DNA from: Candidatus Terraquivivens yellowstonensis
Lineage (GTDB): Archaea > Thermoproteota > Nitrososphaeria_A > Caldarchaeales > Wolframiiraptoraceae
Length of the DNA: 64,000 nt
Reading direction: 5' to 3'
Assembly (NCBI GenBank): GCA_023539445.1
Contig: JAKCEW010000001.1
Span: 124,001 to 188,000, forward strand
This document shows positions 42,036 through 50,306 of this stretch, in pieces. The position numbers and the translations under genes are program-made. The number at the start of each line of letters is the position of its first letter. The first letter of the stretch is position 1. A model generated the notes under the pieces. That model worked only from the letters and a program-made list of their open reading frames with translations. It made no database searches and was not told where the DNA came from.

Positions 42036-43126
42036 CCCCTTCCAAGATATCTTTCTTTTATGTTGCTTACATAAATATAATCCAAAACCGTACCATAAGA
42101 ACGATGTATCTCCATATGTTCTACGAGTTCACGCATCTTTCCACCAGCTAAACCATCAGCTATGAGCGCCGCTCCTTGTGCCGCTTCTTTCACAATTTTA
42201 GCGAAGCCCCGTACTTTGTCGACAGGTGCTATGACGGATAGTCTTTTCTCGAGCTCTTCGTATATGCCCGGAACTCTGCTAAGCCTTCCTGACAGCATTA
42301 TGGCTTGCGGCTTTCTTATAATAGTTTTCATAGACCAGACGCATTTTTCGATGCCTTCCATGAAAGCCTTCCAAGCAAGTGCAACCCTTCTATCCTTTTT
42401 GGCTTTTTCAGGAAATTCCTCCGGCATGAGCGATTCGTCACCAACGATGGATCTCACGCCTCCCTTGAATAGGTCTGCTTTGCTTAGACTGCCAACCAAA
42501 TATGCTACCTCGCCATCCCATGCACCAGACGTCAAGAAACCAAGGCCTGCCCTTGTACCACCTATTCCGTCAACAACCTTTCCAGACTCAATTGCCATTA
42601 TAGCGTTGTAGCCAAAGCCGACTTCAACCAGTATGAATGTGCACTCCTCGTATGGAACCTTATATCTTGATGAATAGTCATGTATAGCGAGGGCAGCACA
42701 ACAGAGCTTATCAGCGGTTCCCATATCAATCGCATTAAACTTCCTATATTCTGGAACCGTTGGAAGATGTATAACGCCCGGTAGGAAATACATTTTTAGG
42801 GGAAAGCTTTTGAGACGTCTAACGGCCTCGGCAAGCCCTGTAAGAACCGGTATCTTTTCATCTTCTTTCTTATGAAGGACCATAAGGAAGATGTGCTCTT
42901 CTGTTAAATTTTCTAGGCTAACGAGCGGTAGACCATAACCAGAGGGACCAGCGATTAGGTCAAGAGGCTCAGCTTCTTTAAGCGTCTCGAGTAGAATGTC
43001 AGGTCGTTTGGCTACAGTTTCTGATGGTATCGACTTTTCATAGAAAATTTTGAGGTCTTCTAAGCCGCAGAAATCAAAGCTTTTCGTTCCAGGATCAACA
43101 CCAACGACCCTTACCAACTCTATCAC
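42032..43126 (-). CDS. DUF1464 ASKHA-fold kinase-like protein
   Basis: A 364-aa protein of the archaeal DUF1464 family, distantly related to sugar and acetate kinases (ASKHA fold). RVVGVDPGTKSFDFCGL at the N-terminus is a phosphate-1 motif, GFGYNAIMAIESGKVVDGIGGTRAG (in parts) the second, and IMLSGRLSRVPGIYEELEKRL the adenosine motif. Substrate unknown. Coupling to mptD by a four-base overlap hints at a role near pterin or one-carbon metabolism, but this is only context. Confidence 0.85.
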   Translation of the reverse strand: MIELVRVVGVDPGTKSFDFCGLEDLKIFYEKSIPSETVAKRPDILLETLKEAEPLDLIAGPSGYGLPLVSLENLTEEHIFLMVLHKKEDEKIPVLTGLAEAVRRLKSFPLKMYFLPGVIHLPTVPEYRKFNAIDMGTADKLCCAALAIHDYSSRYKVPYEECTFILVEVGFGYNAIMAIESGKVVDGIGGTRAGLGFLTSGAWDGEVAYLVGSLSKADLFKGGVRSIVGDESLMPEEFPEKAKKDRRVALAWKAFMEGIEKCVWSMKTIIRKPQAIMLSGRLSRVPGIYEELEKRLSVIAPVDKVRGFAKIVKEAAQGAALIADGLAGGKMRELVEHMEIHRSYGTVLDYIYVSNIKERYLGRG

Positions 43127-43306
43127 ATCGTCAGCGCATACAAATTAATGTATAAGTTTTCGTCATCGTTAACCTTAGAGTAATCTATGTCAAAAACCTT
43201 TATTGTCCGAATTAGACACTTCTCGTAAGATCCTCGGACCCGTTCTAAATTTGGGAAATGTTTATTTTAACCCTTGAATCACTCAAATGTAAACCGTGTG
43301 AGTAAT

Positions 43307-44695
43307 ATGCGGAAGTTATTAAAACCGACGGCTTACATTGGTGCAGTTCTGCTCGCAGGGATATTCTTTTCGGCTTTTGGTATGTCATCGGCACAGATCA
43401 TATCGTTGGTTGTATTCTCAGGTATAATCGTAGGTGTATTGTTCTATTGGAGGATGAGGTTGGCTTTTGCTCTAGCAGGATTAAGTATACTTTTTGTTAC
43501 CGGCGTAATGGATTTATCACATTTCATCGAGTTTGCTGGCTTAGACATAATAGTGTTTCTAATTGGAATGATGATCGTTATAGGGTTTCTTGAGGAGAGG
43601 CGATTCTTCGAAGTGTTACTCGAACGTATCATGGGTTTTGCAAAGGGGAATGCGGTAAAGGCAGTATCTTTGCTTATGCTAATGGCGGCATTATCCGCGG
43701 CTCTCGTTGACGAAGTAACGTCTATCCTATTCATGATGACAACGGCAATTCACCTTGTGGCACGGCTCAACCTCTCAATAGTACCTTTAATGATGATGCT
43801 AGTCTTCGCAACAAACATAGGAAGTAGTGCAACAGTTGTCGGGAACCCCGTCGGGGTCATGATAGCGATGAAAGCAAAACTTACTTTCATGGACTTCATA
43901 AGATGGGCAACGCCTATTGCAGTAGTAGGTCTGGGGCTTTCTATACTTCTGTCCTTTGCTTATTTTAAAGGCTATATAAAGAGCATGAACGACGCTATGG
44001 TTAATGCGAGGCAACAGGTGACCGAAGTTCAGGAGAATGGTAAGACGAAGTTTGACATAATTTCTGTCCTTATGTTCGTAGGGACTTTATTAGGTCTAGT
44101 GCTGCACAGTCACATAGAATATTATCTTAAATTAGAAAAAAACACGATGCTTGTAGGCGTTGCGATGATCTCCGCGGCCATTTCGCTTTTATTAATGAAG
44201 GATAAGGCGAGGGAACTTGTTGAGAGACGAGTAGATTGGTGGACGTTGACCTTCTTCTTGATCTTCTTTTCATCCGTTGGTACGCTTAAGTATACTGGTG
44301 TGACAACGAAAATTTCTAATGCCTTGTTAGAATTTACGGGTGGAAATCAGCTTTTGATGTTTTTTCTGTTTAGTGTGATCGTTGGTCTACTATCAGCTTT
44401 TATGGATAACGTTCTCGCAGTGGCCACCTTTATTCCAATGGTATTTGAAATTGGTAGTGCTGGTCTCAACGTTTTCCCGATTTGGTGGGGCATGTTGTTT
44501 GGCGCTACTTGGATGGGAAATCTAACAATGATTGGTAGCACTGCTAACATAGTAGCAGTAGGTATGGTCGAGAGGCAGAGACTCGGACATGTTAGTTTTC
44601 GCGAATGGATAGTGCCCGGTGCTGTGGTATCTCTAGGAACATTCCCTCTCGCTCTTTTTTTGCTATACATTCAGCTACCGTTTATGCCCAGCTAA
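43307..44695 (+). CDS. ArsB/NhaD-type ion permease
   Basis: A 462-aa integral membrane protein with about twelve helices of the ion transporter superfamily that includes NhaD sodium/proton antiporters, ArsB and citrate carriers. Signature stretches are ALSAALVDEVTSILFMM, ATNIGSSATVVGNPVGVM and, in the repeat half, SAFMDNVLAVATFIPM and IGSTANIVAVGM. These paired re-entrant motifs are NhaD-like. Start is ATG 43307 or GTG 43298; TTTATTTTA at 43261-43269 sets transcription too late for the open frame start at 43274. Confidence 0.87.
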   Translation: MRKLLKPTAYIGAVLLAGIFFSAFGMSSAQIISLVVFSGIIVGVLFYWRMRLAFALAGLSILFVTGVMDLSHFIEFAGLDIIVFLIGMMIVIGFLEERRFFEVLLERIMGFAKGNAVKAVSLLMLMAALSAALVDEVTSILFMMTTAIHLVARLNLSIVPLMMMLVFATNIGSSATVVGNPVGVMIAMKAKLTFMDFIRWATPIAVVGLGLSILLSFAYFKGYIKSMNDAMVNARQQVTEVQENGKTKFDIISVLMFVGTLLGLVLHSHIEYYLKLEKNTMLVGVAMISAAISLLLMKDKARELVERRVDWWTLTFFLIFFSSVGTLKYTGVTTKISNALLEFTGGNQLLMFFLFSVIVGLLSAFMDNVLAVATFIPMVFEIGSAGLNVFPIWWGMLFGATWMGNLTMIGSTANIVAVGMVERQRLGHVSFREWIVPGAVVSLGTFPLALFLLYIQLPFMPS

Positions 44696-44910
44696 TCCGT
44701 TTTTGGCTTTGATACAATAATTAACTTCTCCCCTTCTATATCAACCCATACTTCATGTCCCAGTCTAAGTAACAGTTTGAACACATCAGCCCACGGAAAC
44801 GCCATATGATTAAGAACCTCTATTCGGTAACCACCATACTCCTCCATAACATTTCCGTTATCATCTATGATGTCCTCTAGAATTGAATATGGATCTTTTT
44901 CATTACTCAA
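44692..44910 (-). CDS. Small acidic hypothetical protein, 72 aa
   Basis: A 72-aa soluble protein, unrecognised. It starts with an acidic segment (DIIDDNGNVMEEYGG) and has alternating helix and strand character (VFKLLLRLGHEVWVDIEGEKLIIV), possibly a small ferredoxin-like fold. Its stop overlaps the permease stop by four bases tail to tail. It is divergent from glyA. Confidence 0.55.
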   Translation of the reverse strand: MSNEKDPYSILEDIIDDNGNVMEEYGGYRIEVLNHMAFPWADVFKLLLRLGHEVWVDIEGEKLIIVSKPKTD

Positions 44911-44995
44911 CTTTTATCTCCGCCTAAATTGATGTATTTTATCCTTTTTAATTTAACCCCAAATAAATAATATAAGCTTACCGTGAGCTTAAAAA

Positions 44996-45006
44996 TATTT
45001 ATTTAA
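44996..45006 (+). promoter_or_regulatory. TATA box of glyA
   Basis: TATTTATTTAA is centred about 31 bases before the glyA ATG, consistent with a leaderless or nearly leaderless mRNA. Confidence 0.55.
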
Positions 45007-45031
45007 GCCCTAATCTTGCAAAGGGATAAAA

Positions 45032-46369
45032 ATGTCATCCGAGAAAGATACCTTACTATACGCTAAGGCGGCATACGAGCGTATTCTCAACCTTTTGGAA
45101 GAACATCACCGTTTCATCAGAGATTCAATACCTTTGATAGCCAGCGAAAACGTACCGAGTCCGGCCGTAAGGGAAGCTTTAGCATCAGACTTTGGTAACA
45201 GATATGCGGAAGGATGGCCTGGCGAGAGGATATATGCTGGTTGCAAATACATAGACGAAGTTGAGCTTTTAGCAATAGAGCTTGGTAAGAAGTTGTTCAA
45301 AGCGGAGTTCGTTGATGTTAGGCCGATATCAGGTGTTGTAGCGAATTTGATAACATATACAGCTTTTACGGAACCGGGCGATGTCATGATGTCTTTGGCC
45401 ATACAGCACGGCGGTCATATAAGTCATAATAAGCGGAGCTGGGGAGGGACGGCGGGTGCTGTTAGGGGTTTAGTCGTTGAACATTATGAGTTTGATGAAT
45501 ACAACTACGAAATCGATTTAGATGCAACCTACAAAAAGCTCAAATCTTTAGCATCTGAAGGAAAGAAACCTAAACTCTTCATGTTAGGAGCGAGCGTCTT
45601 TCTCTTTCCGCACCCAGTAAGGGAGATAGCTGAAATGGCAAAAGAATTCGATGCCCGTGTAGTTTATGACGCTGCACATGTTGCAGGTCTAATTGCTGGT
45701 GGAGTCTTCCAAGACCCGCTGCGAGAAGGTGCTGATGTAATGACAATGAGCACACATAAGACCCTTGCAGGCCCCCAACATGGAATGCTCTGCTCATGGA
45801 ACAAATACGAAGAAGCTCTAAAGAAGGCTGCTTTTCCAGGTATGCTAAGCAACCATCACCTTCATGCCGTGGCTGGTGTAGCGATTTGTCTCGCGGAAGC
45901 CATAGCATTCTATAAGGATTACGCCAGACAGATCGTGAGAAATTCTAAAGCTCTTGCTCAAGCCCTTTACGAGAGGGGCGTGGACGTCTTATACGAGCAT
46001 AAGGGTTTTACGGAATCTCATACGATAGTAGCCGACGTAAGTAAGTATATGAACGGTAAGCAGGCGGAGGAAAAATTAGAGCAAGCTAAAATAATAATCA
46101 ACAGGAACCTTATCCCGAAGGATTATAGACTTAAGACTGACTACAGAACGCCAAGCGGGATACGGCTTGGAACGCAGGAGGTTACAAGGCTAGGTATGAG
46201 GGAGAGTGAGATGGAGTGGATAGCAGAACTCATAACCAAAGTAATAGTTAAGGGTGAGGATCCATCGAAGGTTGCACAGGAGGTCTCTGAACTTAAGAGA
46301 CCCTTCAACAAGGTTCACTACTGTTTTTCTTCAAAAACTGAAGCATACTCCTATATACAAATAAGGTAA
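45032..46369 (+). CDS. glyA: Serine hydroxymethyltransferase
   Basis: PLP enzyme that turns serine and tetrahydropterin into glycine and a methylene-pterin. The pterin could be tetrahydrofolate or an archaeal analogue. IPLIASENVPSPAVREAL, NRYAEGWPGERIYAGC, IQHGGHISH and the PLP lysine in MSTHKTLAGPQHG are present. At 445 aa it has the archaeal length and the HH replaced pattern of that group. It supplies the one-carbon unit used by ThyX. Confidence 0.95.
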   Translation: MSSEKDTLLYAKAAYERILNLLEEHHRFIRDSIPLIASENVPSPAVREALASDFGNRYAEGWPGERIYAGCKYIDEVELLAIELGKKLFKAEFVDVRPISGVVANLITYTAFTEPGDVMMSLAIQHGGHISHNKRSWGGTAGAVRGLVVEHYEFDEYNYEIDLDATYKKLKSLASEGKKPKLFMLGASVFLFPHPVREIAEMAKEFDARVVYDAAHVAGLIAGGVFQDPLREGADVMTMSTHKTLAGPQHGMLCSWNKYEEALKKAAFPGMLSNHHLHAVAGVAICLAEAIAFYKDYARQIVRNSKALAQALYERGVDVLYEHKGFTESHTIVADVSKYMNGKQAEEKLEQAKIIINRNLIPKDYRLKTDYRTPSGIRLGTQEVTRLGMRESEMEWIAELITKVIVKGEDPSKVAQEVSELKRPFNKVHYCFSSKTEAYSYIQIR

Positions 46370-46374
46370 CTAAA

Positions 46375-47658
46375 TCATACCTTCTTGGGTTTTAAGACCT
46401 CCATGCCATCCATGTAAGGCCGCAAAACCTCGGGTATTATTACAGAACCATCCTTTTGCTGGTAGTTTTCAAGTATAGCAGCGATCGTCCTCTCAGTCGC
46501 TATCGCTGTACTGTTCAACGTATGTACATATTTCGTCCTCTCCTCATGTGGCATTTCTCTATATCTGATGTTAAGCCTTCTTGCTTGATAATCAGTGCAG
46601 TTGCTACACGACACTATTTCTCTATATCTTCTTTGCGCCGGCATCCATACCTCTATATCGTATTTTTTCGCGGCAACAACTCCTAGCTCGCCCAAACATA
46701 TGTTGACCACCCTGTAAGGAAGACCAAGTTTTTGATAGATTTCCTCGGCGTTTGATAGCAGGAACTCGTGCTCTTCCCAAGACTGCTCCGGTTTGCAGAA
46801 TACGAACTGCTCGACCTTCTCGAATTGATGAACCCTAAATATTCCCTTCGTGTCTTTTCCATGCGCACCAGCTTCTTTCCTAAAACATGGACTTACTCCT
46901 GCATACCTTAGGGGTAAACGTCTTCCATCGAGCACTTCGTTAGCATGAAGAGCGGCGAGTGAATGTTCTGAAGTCGCGATAAGATAAAGATCTTCCCCCT
47001 CGATTTTGTATATCATATCCTCAAAATCCTGTAGACTCGTGACACCTTCAATAACCCATCTCCTGAGCATGTACGGCGTCTGGTAGATTTCAAAACCCTT
47101 CTTTGTAAGTAGGTCCAGAGCGAACCTTATTAAAGCTATATTAAGTTTAACGAGTTCGTTCTTAAGATAATAAAACCTCGCCCCAGAAGCTTTACTAGCT
47201 CTTTCTATCTCTAATAAGCCGAGACCTATGGCGATTTCGTCGTGATCTTTCACCTCAAAGTCAAACTCTGGTATTTTACCCCACCTCCTAACTTCAACAT
47301 TATCCTCCTCACTAGTGCCAGGTGGAACCGATTCGTGAGGTATGTTGGGTATTCTCATCATCACGTAGTTTATTTTGTTCTCCAGCTCAGCTATTCTATC
47401 CTCCAGTCTTGCTATTTCATCCGTAATAATTTTCATTTCCTGCATAAGAGTTATCGGATCCTTCCCCTCTTTTTTCATGTTGGCTACCTCAAGCGCTACG
47501 ATGTTTTTTCTATGACGTAGATTCTGTACCTCTACCATGAGACTTCTCCTTTCCTTGTCCCATTCCAAGAGCTCGTCAATCGGTAAGTTTAGGCCTCTCT
47601 TCGTCAGCATGTCCTTAATGAATCCCGGATTATCCCGGATTATCTTAATGTCTATCAT
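46375..47658 (-). CDS. serS: Seryl-tRNA synthetase
   Basis: Charges tRNA-Ser. The N-terminal coiled-coil arm that reads the long variable arm spans about 30-100. The class II catalytic core has motif 2 CFRKEAGAHGKDTKGIFRVHQF (in parts) and motif 3 near TLNSTAIATERTIAAILENYQ. This is the common bacterial/eukaryotic-like form and not the rare methanogen type. 427 aa is normal. It converges on glyA with a five-base gap. Confidence 0.96.
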   Translation of the reverse strand: MIDIKIIRDNPGFIKDMLTKRGLNLPIDELLEWDKERRSLMVEVQNLRHRKNIVALEVANMKKEGKDPITLMQEMKIITDEIARLEDRIAELENKINYVMMRIPNIPHESVPPGTSEEDNVEVRRWGKIPEFDFEVKDHDEIAIGLGLLEIERASKASGARFYYLKNELVKLNIALIRFALDLLTKKGFEIYQTPYMLRRWVIEGVTSLQDFEDMIYKIEGEDLYLIATSEHSLAALHANEVLDGRRLPLRYAGVSPCFRKEAGAHGKDTKGIFRVHQFEKVEQFVFCKPEQSWEEHEFLLSNAEEIYQKLGLPYRVVNICLGELGVVAAKKYDIEVWMPAQRRYREIVSCSNCTDYQARRLNIRYREMPHEERTKYVHTLNSTAIATERTIAAILENYQQKDGSVIIPEVLRPYMDGMEVLKPKKV

Positions 47659-47813
47659 GGCATTTTATAGCAAACCAAAACGCTTTACTCTATATACTTT
47701 TTGATCCTTAATGCCATAATACATGCTGGCCATTAATGATGTAGGGAAATTCATCAAAACTTTTTAATCACCAGTCATATTTTTGAATATGAAGAATTGC
47801 TTGGTGGGGTAAA

Positions 47814-49028
47814 GTGTCCATAAAGATTGGCCTTATAGGTAAGACAAATACTGGCAAGACGACGTTTTTTAACGCGGCAACGCTTCAATCGGCTGAAGTT
47901 TCTACATATCCCTTTACAACAAAGCGTCCGAATTACGGAATAGCGAATGCTATAACTCTCTGTGTATGCAGGGAATTCAACGTTAAGGACAATCCCAAAA
48001 ATTCAAGATGTATTGATGGCTGGAGACACATACCGATTGAGTTAATAGATTTGCCTGGCCTAATAAAGGGTGCGTGGGCAGGAAAGGGGCTTGGAAACCA
48101 ATTTTTGGCAATAGCATCAGAGGCTGACGCTCTTCTACATGTTGTTGATGTGTCTGGTAGTGTTGACGAAGAAGGTAGGTTAACAGAACCAGGCCAAGGA
48201 AATCCGATAGCTGACGTTTACGATGTTGAGGAAGAGTTGGTTATGTGGTTCCTTAAACTTCTGGATAAATCCGAGAGTAGGATAATCAAGGACATAAAGT
48301 CTGGAAAATCTTTAGAAGAAAGTGTAGCGGACATTTTGAGGGGGGCAAAAATAACAGCTGAACACGTGAGGGTTGCGCTAAAGCAAAGCGGTTTAGAGAA
48401 TAAAGATTTTGAGAACTGGACTGGTATGGATGATAAAAAATTTGCAGAAAAATTGAGAGAGGTTTCGAAACCTACCATAATAGTTGCCAACAAAATAGAC
48501 ATAGAAACGGCATCAAAAAACTTTAGGCTACTAGTGGATCAATTTCCTGATAAGATAGTTGTTCCATGCAGTGCCGAAGCGGAGTTATTGTTAAGGAGAG
48601 CTGAGCAAAAGGGTTACATAAGGTATCTGCCAGGTGAGGAAACCTTCGAGATAATTCAGGAAAGTTCATTAACGGATAAACAGCGTTGGGCTCTGGATTT
48701 TATCAGGGATAAGGTCTTAAAGGAATATATGAGGACGGGCGTTCAATTCGCAATAAACGTAGCAGTCTTCAAGCTCCTGAGAATGAATACGGTCTATCCG
48801 GTATACGATGTAACAAAATTGACAGATAGGCATGGGAACGTGTTGCCTGATGCATATTTGCTCCCAAGCGGCTCCACCGTAGCGGACTTGGCAAAAGAGA
48901 TACACAGTGAACTAGCAAAGGGACTCTTGTACGCAATAGACGCCAGAACTGGTCTAAGGTTGCCTGCCGACTATCAACTCAAAGATAGGGATGTTCTATC
49001 AATAGTGTCAACCACCAAGAGAGGTTAG
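47814..49028 (+). CDS. Obg-family GTPase of YchF/OLA1 type with TGS domain
   Basis: A translation-associated nucleotidase related to YchF/OLA1. G1 is GKTNTGKTTFFNAAT (residues about 8-22), G3 is DLPGLIKGAWAGKGLG, and NKID is the G4 motif, so it may prefer GTP, unlike YchF which has NMSE and uses ATP. A TGS-like domain ends the protein (VFKLLRMNTVYPVYD and later). The start is GTG with GGTGGGG six to twelve bases upstream. This archaeal branch has about 400 aa. Confidence 0.9.
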   Translation: MSIKIGLIGKTNTGKTTFFNAATLQSAEVSTYPFTTKRPNYGIANAITLCVCREFNVKDNPKNSRCIDGWRHIPIELIDLPGLIKGAWAGKGLGNQFLAIASEADALLHVVDVSGSVDEEGRLTEPGQGNPIADVYDVEEELVMWFLKLLDKSESRIIKDIKSGKSLEESVADILRGAKITAEHVRVALKQSGLENKDFENWTGMDDKKFAEKLREVSKPTIIVANKIDIETASKNFRLLVDQFPDKIVVPCSAEAELLLRRAEQKGYIRYLPGEETFEIIQESSLTDKQRWALDFIRDKVLKEYMRTGVQFAINVAVFKLLRMNTVYPVYDVTKLTDRHGNVLPDAYLLPSGSTVADLAKEIHSELAKGLLYAIDARTGLRLPADYQLKDRDVLSIVSTTKRG

Positions 49029-49067
49029 AAATTTCATTAAAAGTTCGATAAACTTCATCCTCATTTT

Positions 49068-49760
49068 ATGGTGCATCATATGGATGTCAAATGTAAGCAA
49101 CTTCGTACAAGAGCAGTGATTTTCGACTTAGATGGTACGCTGATCGAATTCAAGATTAGGTTTAATGATGCAAAGCTTGAAATAATCTCAAGGTTAAGAG
49201 AGTTGGGGATTGACATAAGGAACCTTTCACCAGAAGATTCTATCCAAACGATAATTTCGAAGGTGACATGCATGAATGGGGTTGCAAATAGGGAGTTTAA
49301 TGAACGTGTTAGGTCTGAGATTTTTAAGGTTATGGAAAAGTACGAACTTGAGGCGGCATCAAACCCATCACCTAAAAGCGATGCGTTAAAAGTTCTTGAG
49401 AGTCTAAGGTCTATGAACATTATGGTGGCGGTAGCGACAAATAGTTGCAGGAAGGCCTCGTTGTTGACACTCCAAAAATGTGGCATGCTCGCTTATATTC
49501 ATGCTGTAGTAACTAGGGATGATGTTGAAAGGATTAAACCAGCAAACGACTTACTAAAGAGGGCGCTAGACTTACTCGGAGTATCTCCAGAAGAGGCGGT
49601 TTACGTTGGCGATACCGTATATGATATAGAAGCCGCAAAGAGCATGGGTATGAAATCCGTAACAGTCTTGGGAGGTGCTCATCCGGAGAGCATGTTGGCC
49701 GAGAAGAAGCCGGATTTTATCATAAAGTCCTTATCTGAACTTCTAAACATCCTTCAATAA
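49068..49760 (+). CDS. HAD-superfamily phosphatase
   Basis: A 230-aa haloacid dehalogenase-type hydrolase, probably a phosphoglycolate or similar small-molecule phosphatase. Motif I is FDLDGTLI (around 20-27), motif II VAVATNS, the lysine is in RIKPAND and motif IV is VGDTVYDIEAAKSMG. A helical cap (C1) sits between motifs I and II. It follows the GTPase gene by 39 bases. The substrate cannot be told from sequence. It ends five bases before the stop of the convergent DUF488 gene. Confidence 0.88.
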   Translation: MVHHMDVKCKQLRTRAVIFDLDGTLIEFKIRFNDAKLEIISRLRELGIDIRNLSPEDSIQTIISKVTCMNGVANREFNERVRSEIFKVMEKYELEAASNPSPKSDALKVLESLRSMNIMVAVATNSCRKASLLTLQKCGMLAYIHAVVTRDDVERIKPANDLLKRALDLLGVSPEEAVYVGDTVYDIEAAKSMGMKSVTVLGGAHPESMLAEKKPDFIIKSLSELLNILQ

Positions 49761-49765
49761 TAGGT

Positions 49766-50233
49766 CTAAATCTTTACACAGTCAAGGTTTGATTGTGCAG
49801 TATCGCCGACCTTTATGCACTTATTCTCAGAGATTATGTGAACGACTTCACAACCATTTTCGAGTAACTTTTCGGCTATAAATCGACGGTGGCAACCTGA
49901 CGGTCCAACTTCAAGGCACATAATACAAACCCTGCCCTTTTTTGCAAGCTCAATCAAAACCCCCAGCCCCTCTTTAAACGCCTCACTCTCGGTGTAGGCT
50001 TGATAGCCACCTCTCCTATACCCGCCGAGGCGGTCGCCTAGCCATACATATTCTATGCCCACTCTCGGCAACCACTCCTTAAGATATTCGAGCTTAAAAT
50101 GCTCCGTTTTTGAGGTCGGCCAACGCCTGACATCAACCAAAATCTGGATAGCGTGCTTTTTGAGAAGGTTTATGAATGTTTCTTTACTCCTGTTGCCATG
50201 ACCTATTGTATATATTGTTAACCTTCCGCTCAT
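49766..50233 (-). CDS. DUF488 family protein
   Basis: A 155-aa protein of the DUF488 family. IYTIGHGNRSKETFINLLKK opens the protein and VDVRRWPTSK, GGYRRGG and CLEVGPSGCHRRFIAEKL follow, with the conserved C-x-E-x5-CHR group. The family has been linked to nucleic acid or stress functions, but none is proven. The start is ATG 50233; the frame is open 40 codons upstream, which would overlap the divergent PIN-ATPase promoter. Confidence 0.87.
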   Translation of the reverse strand: MSGRLTIYTIGHGNRSKETFINLLKKHAIQILVDVRRWPTSKTEHFKLEYLKEWLPRVGIEYVWLGDRLGGYRRGGYQAYTESEAFKEGLGVLIELAKKGRVCIMCLEVGPSGCHRRFIAEKLLENGCEVVHIISENKCIKVGDTAQSNLDCVKI

Positions 50234-50266
50234 GATGGAACGACTTCCAAAAATATTGGTCGACTC

Positions 50267-50275
50267 AAATATATA
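50267..50275 (+). promoter_or_regulatory. TATA box of the PIN-ATPase gene
   Basis: AAATATATA lies about 40 bases before the likely start codons (GTG 50307, ATG 50313). The palindromic core could also serve the divergent DUF488 gene. Confidence 0.5.
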
Positions 50276-50306
50276 TTGCCCCCTAAGGTTTTCCAAATAG
50301 AGAGAC

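Noticed and set aside
41926-42165. Plus-strand frame across the mptD/DUF1464 junction
   Set aside because: Both strands opposite are clear coding genes that overlap by four bases.
45579-45908. 109-codon minus-strand frame with many L, H and Q residues
   Set aside because: Antisense shadow of glyA.
47730-47760. ATGATGT resembling a box C of a C/D sRNA
   Set aside because: No matching D, C' and D' boxes at the spacing needed.
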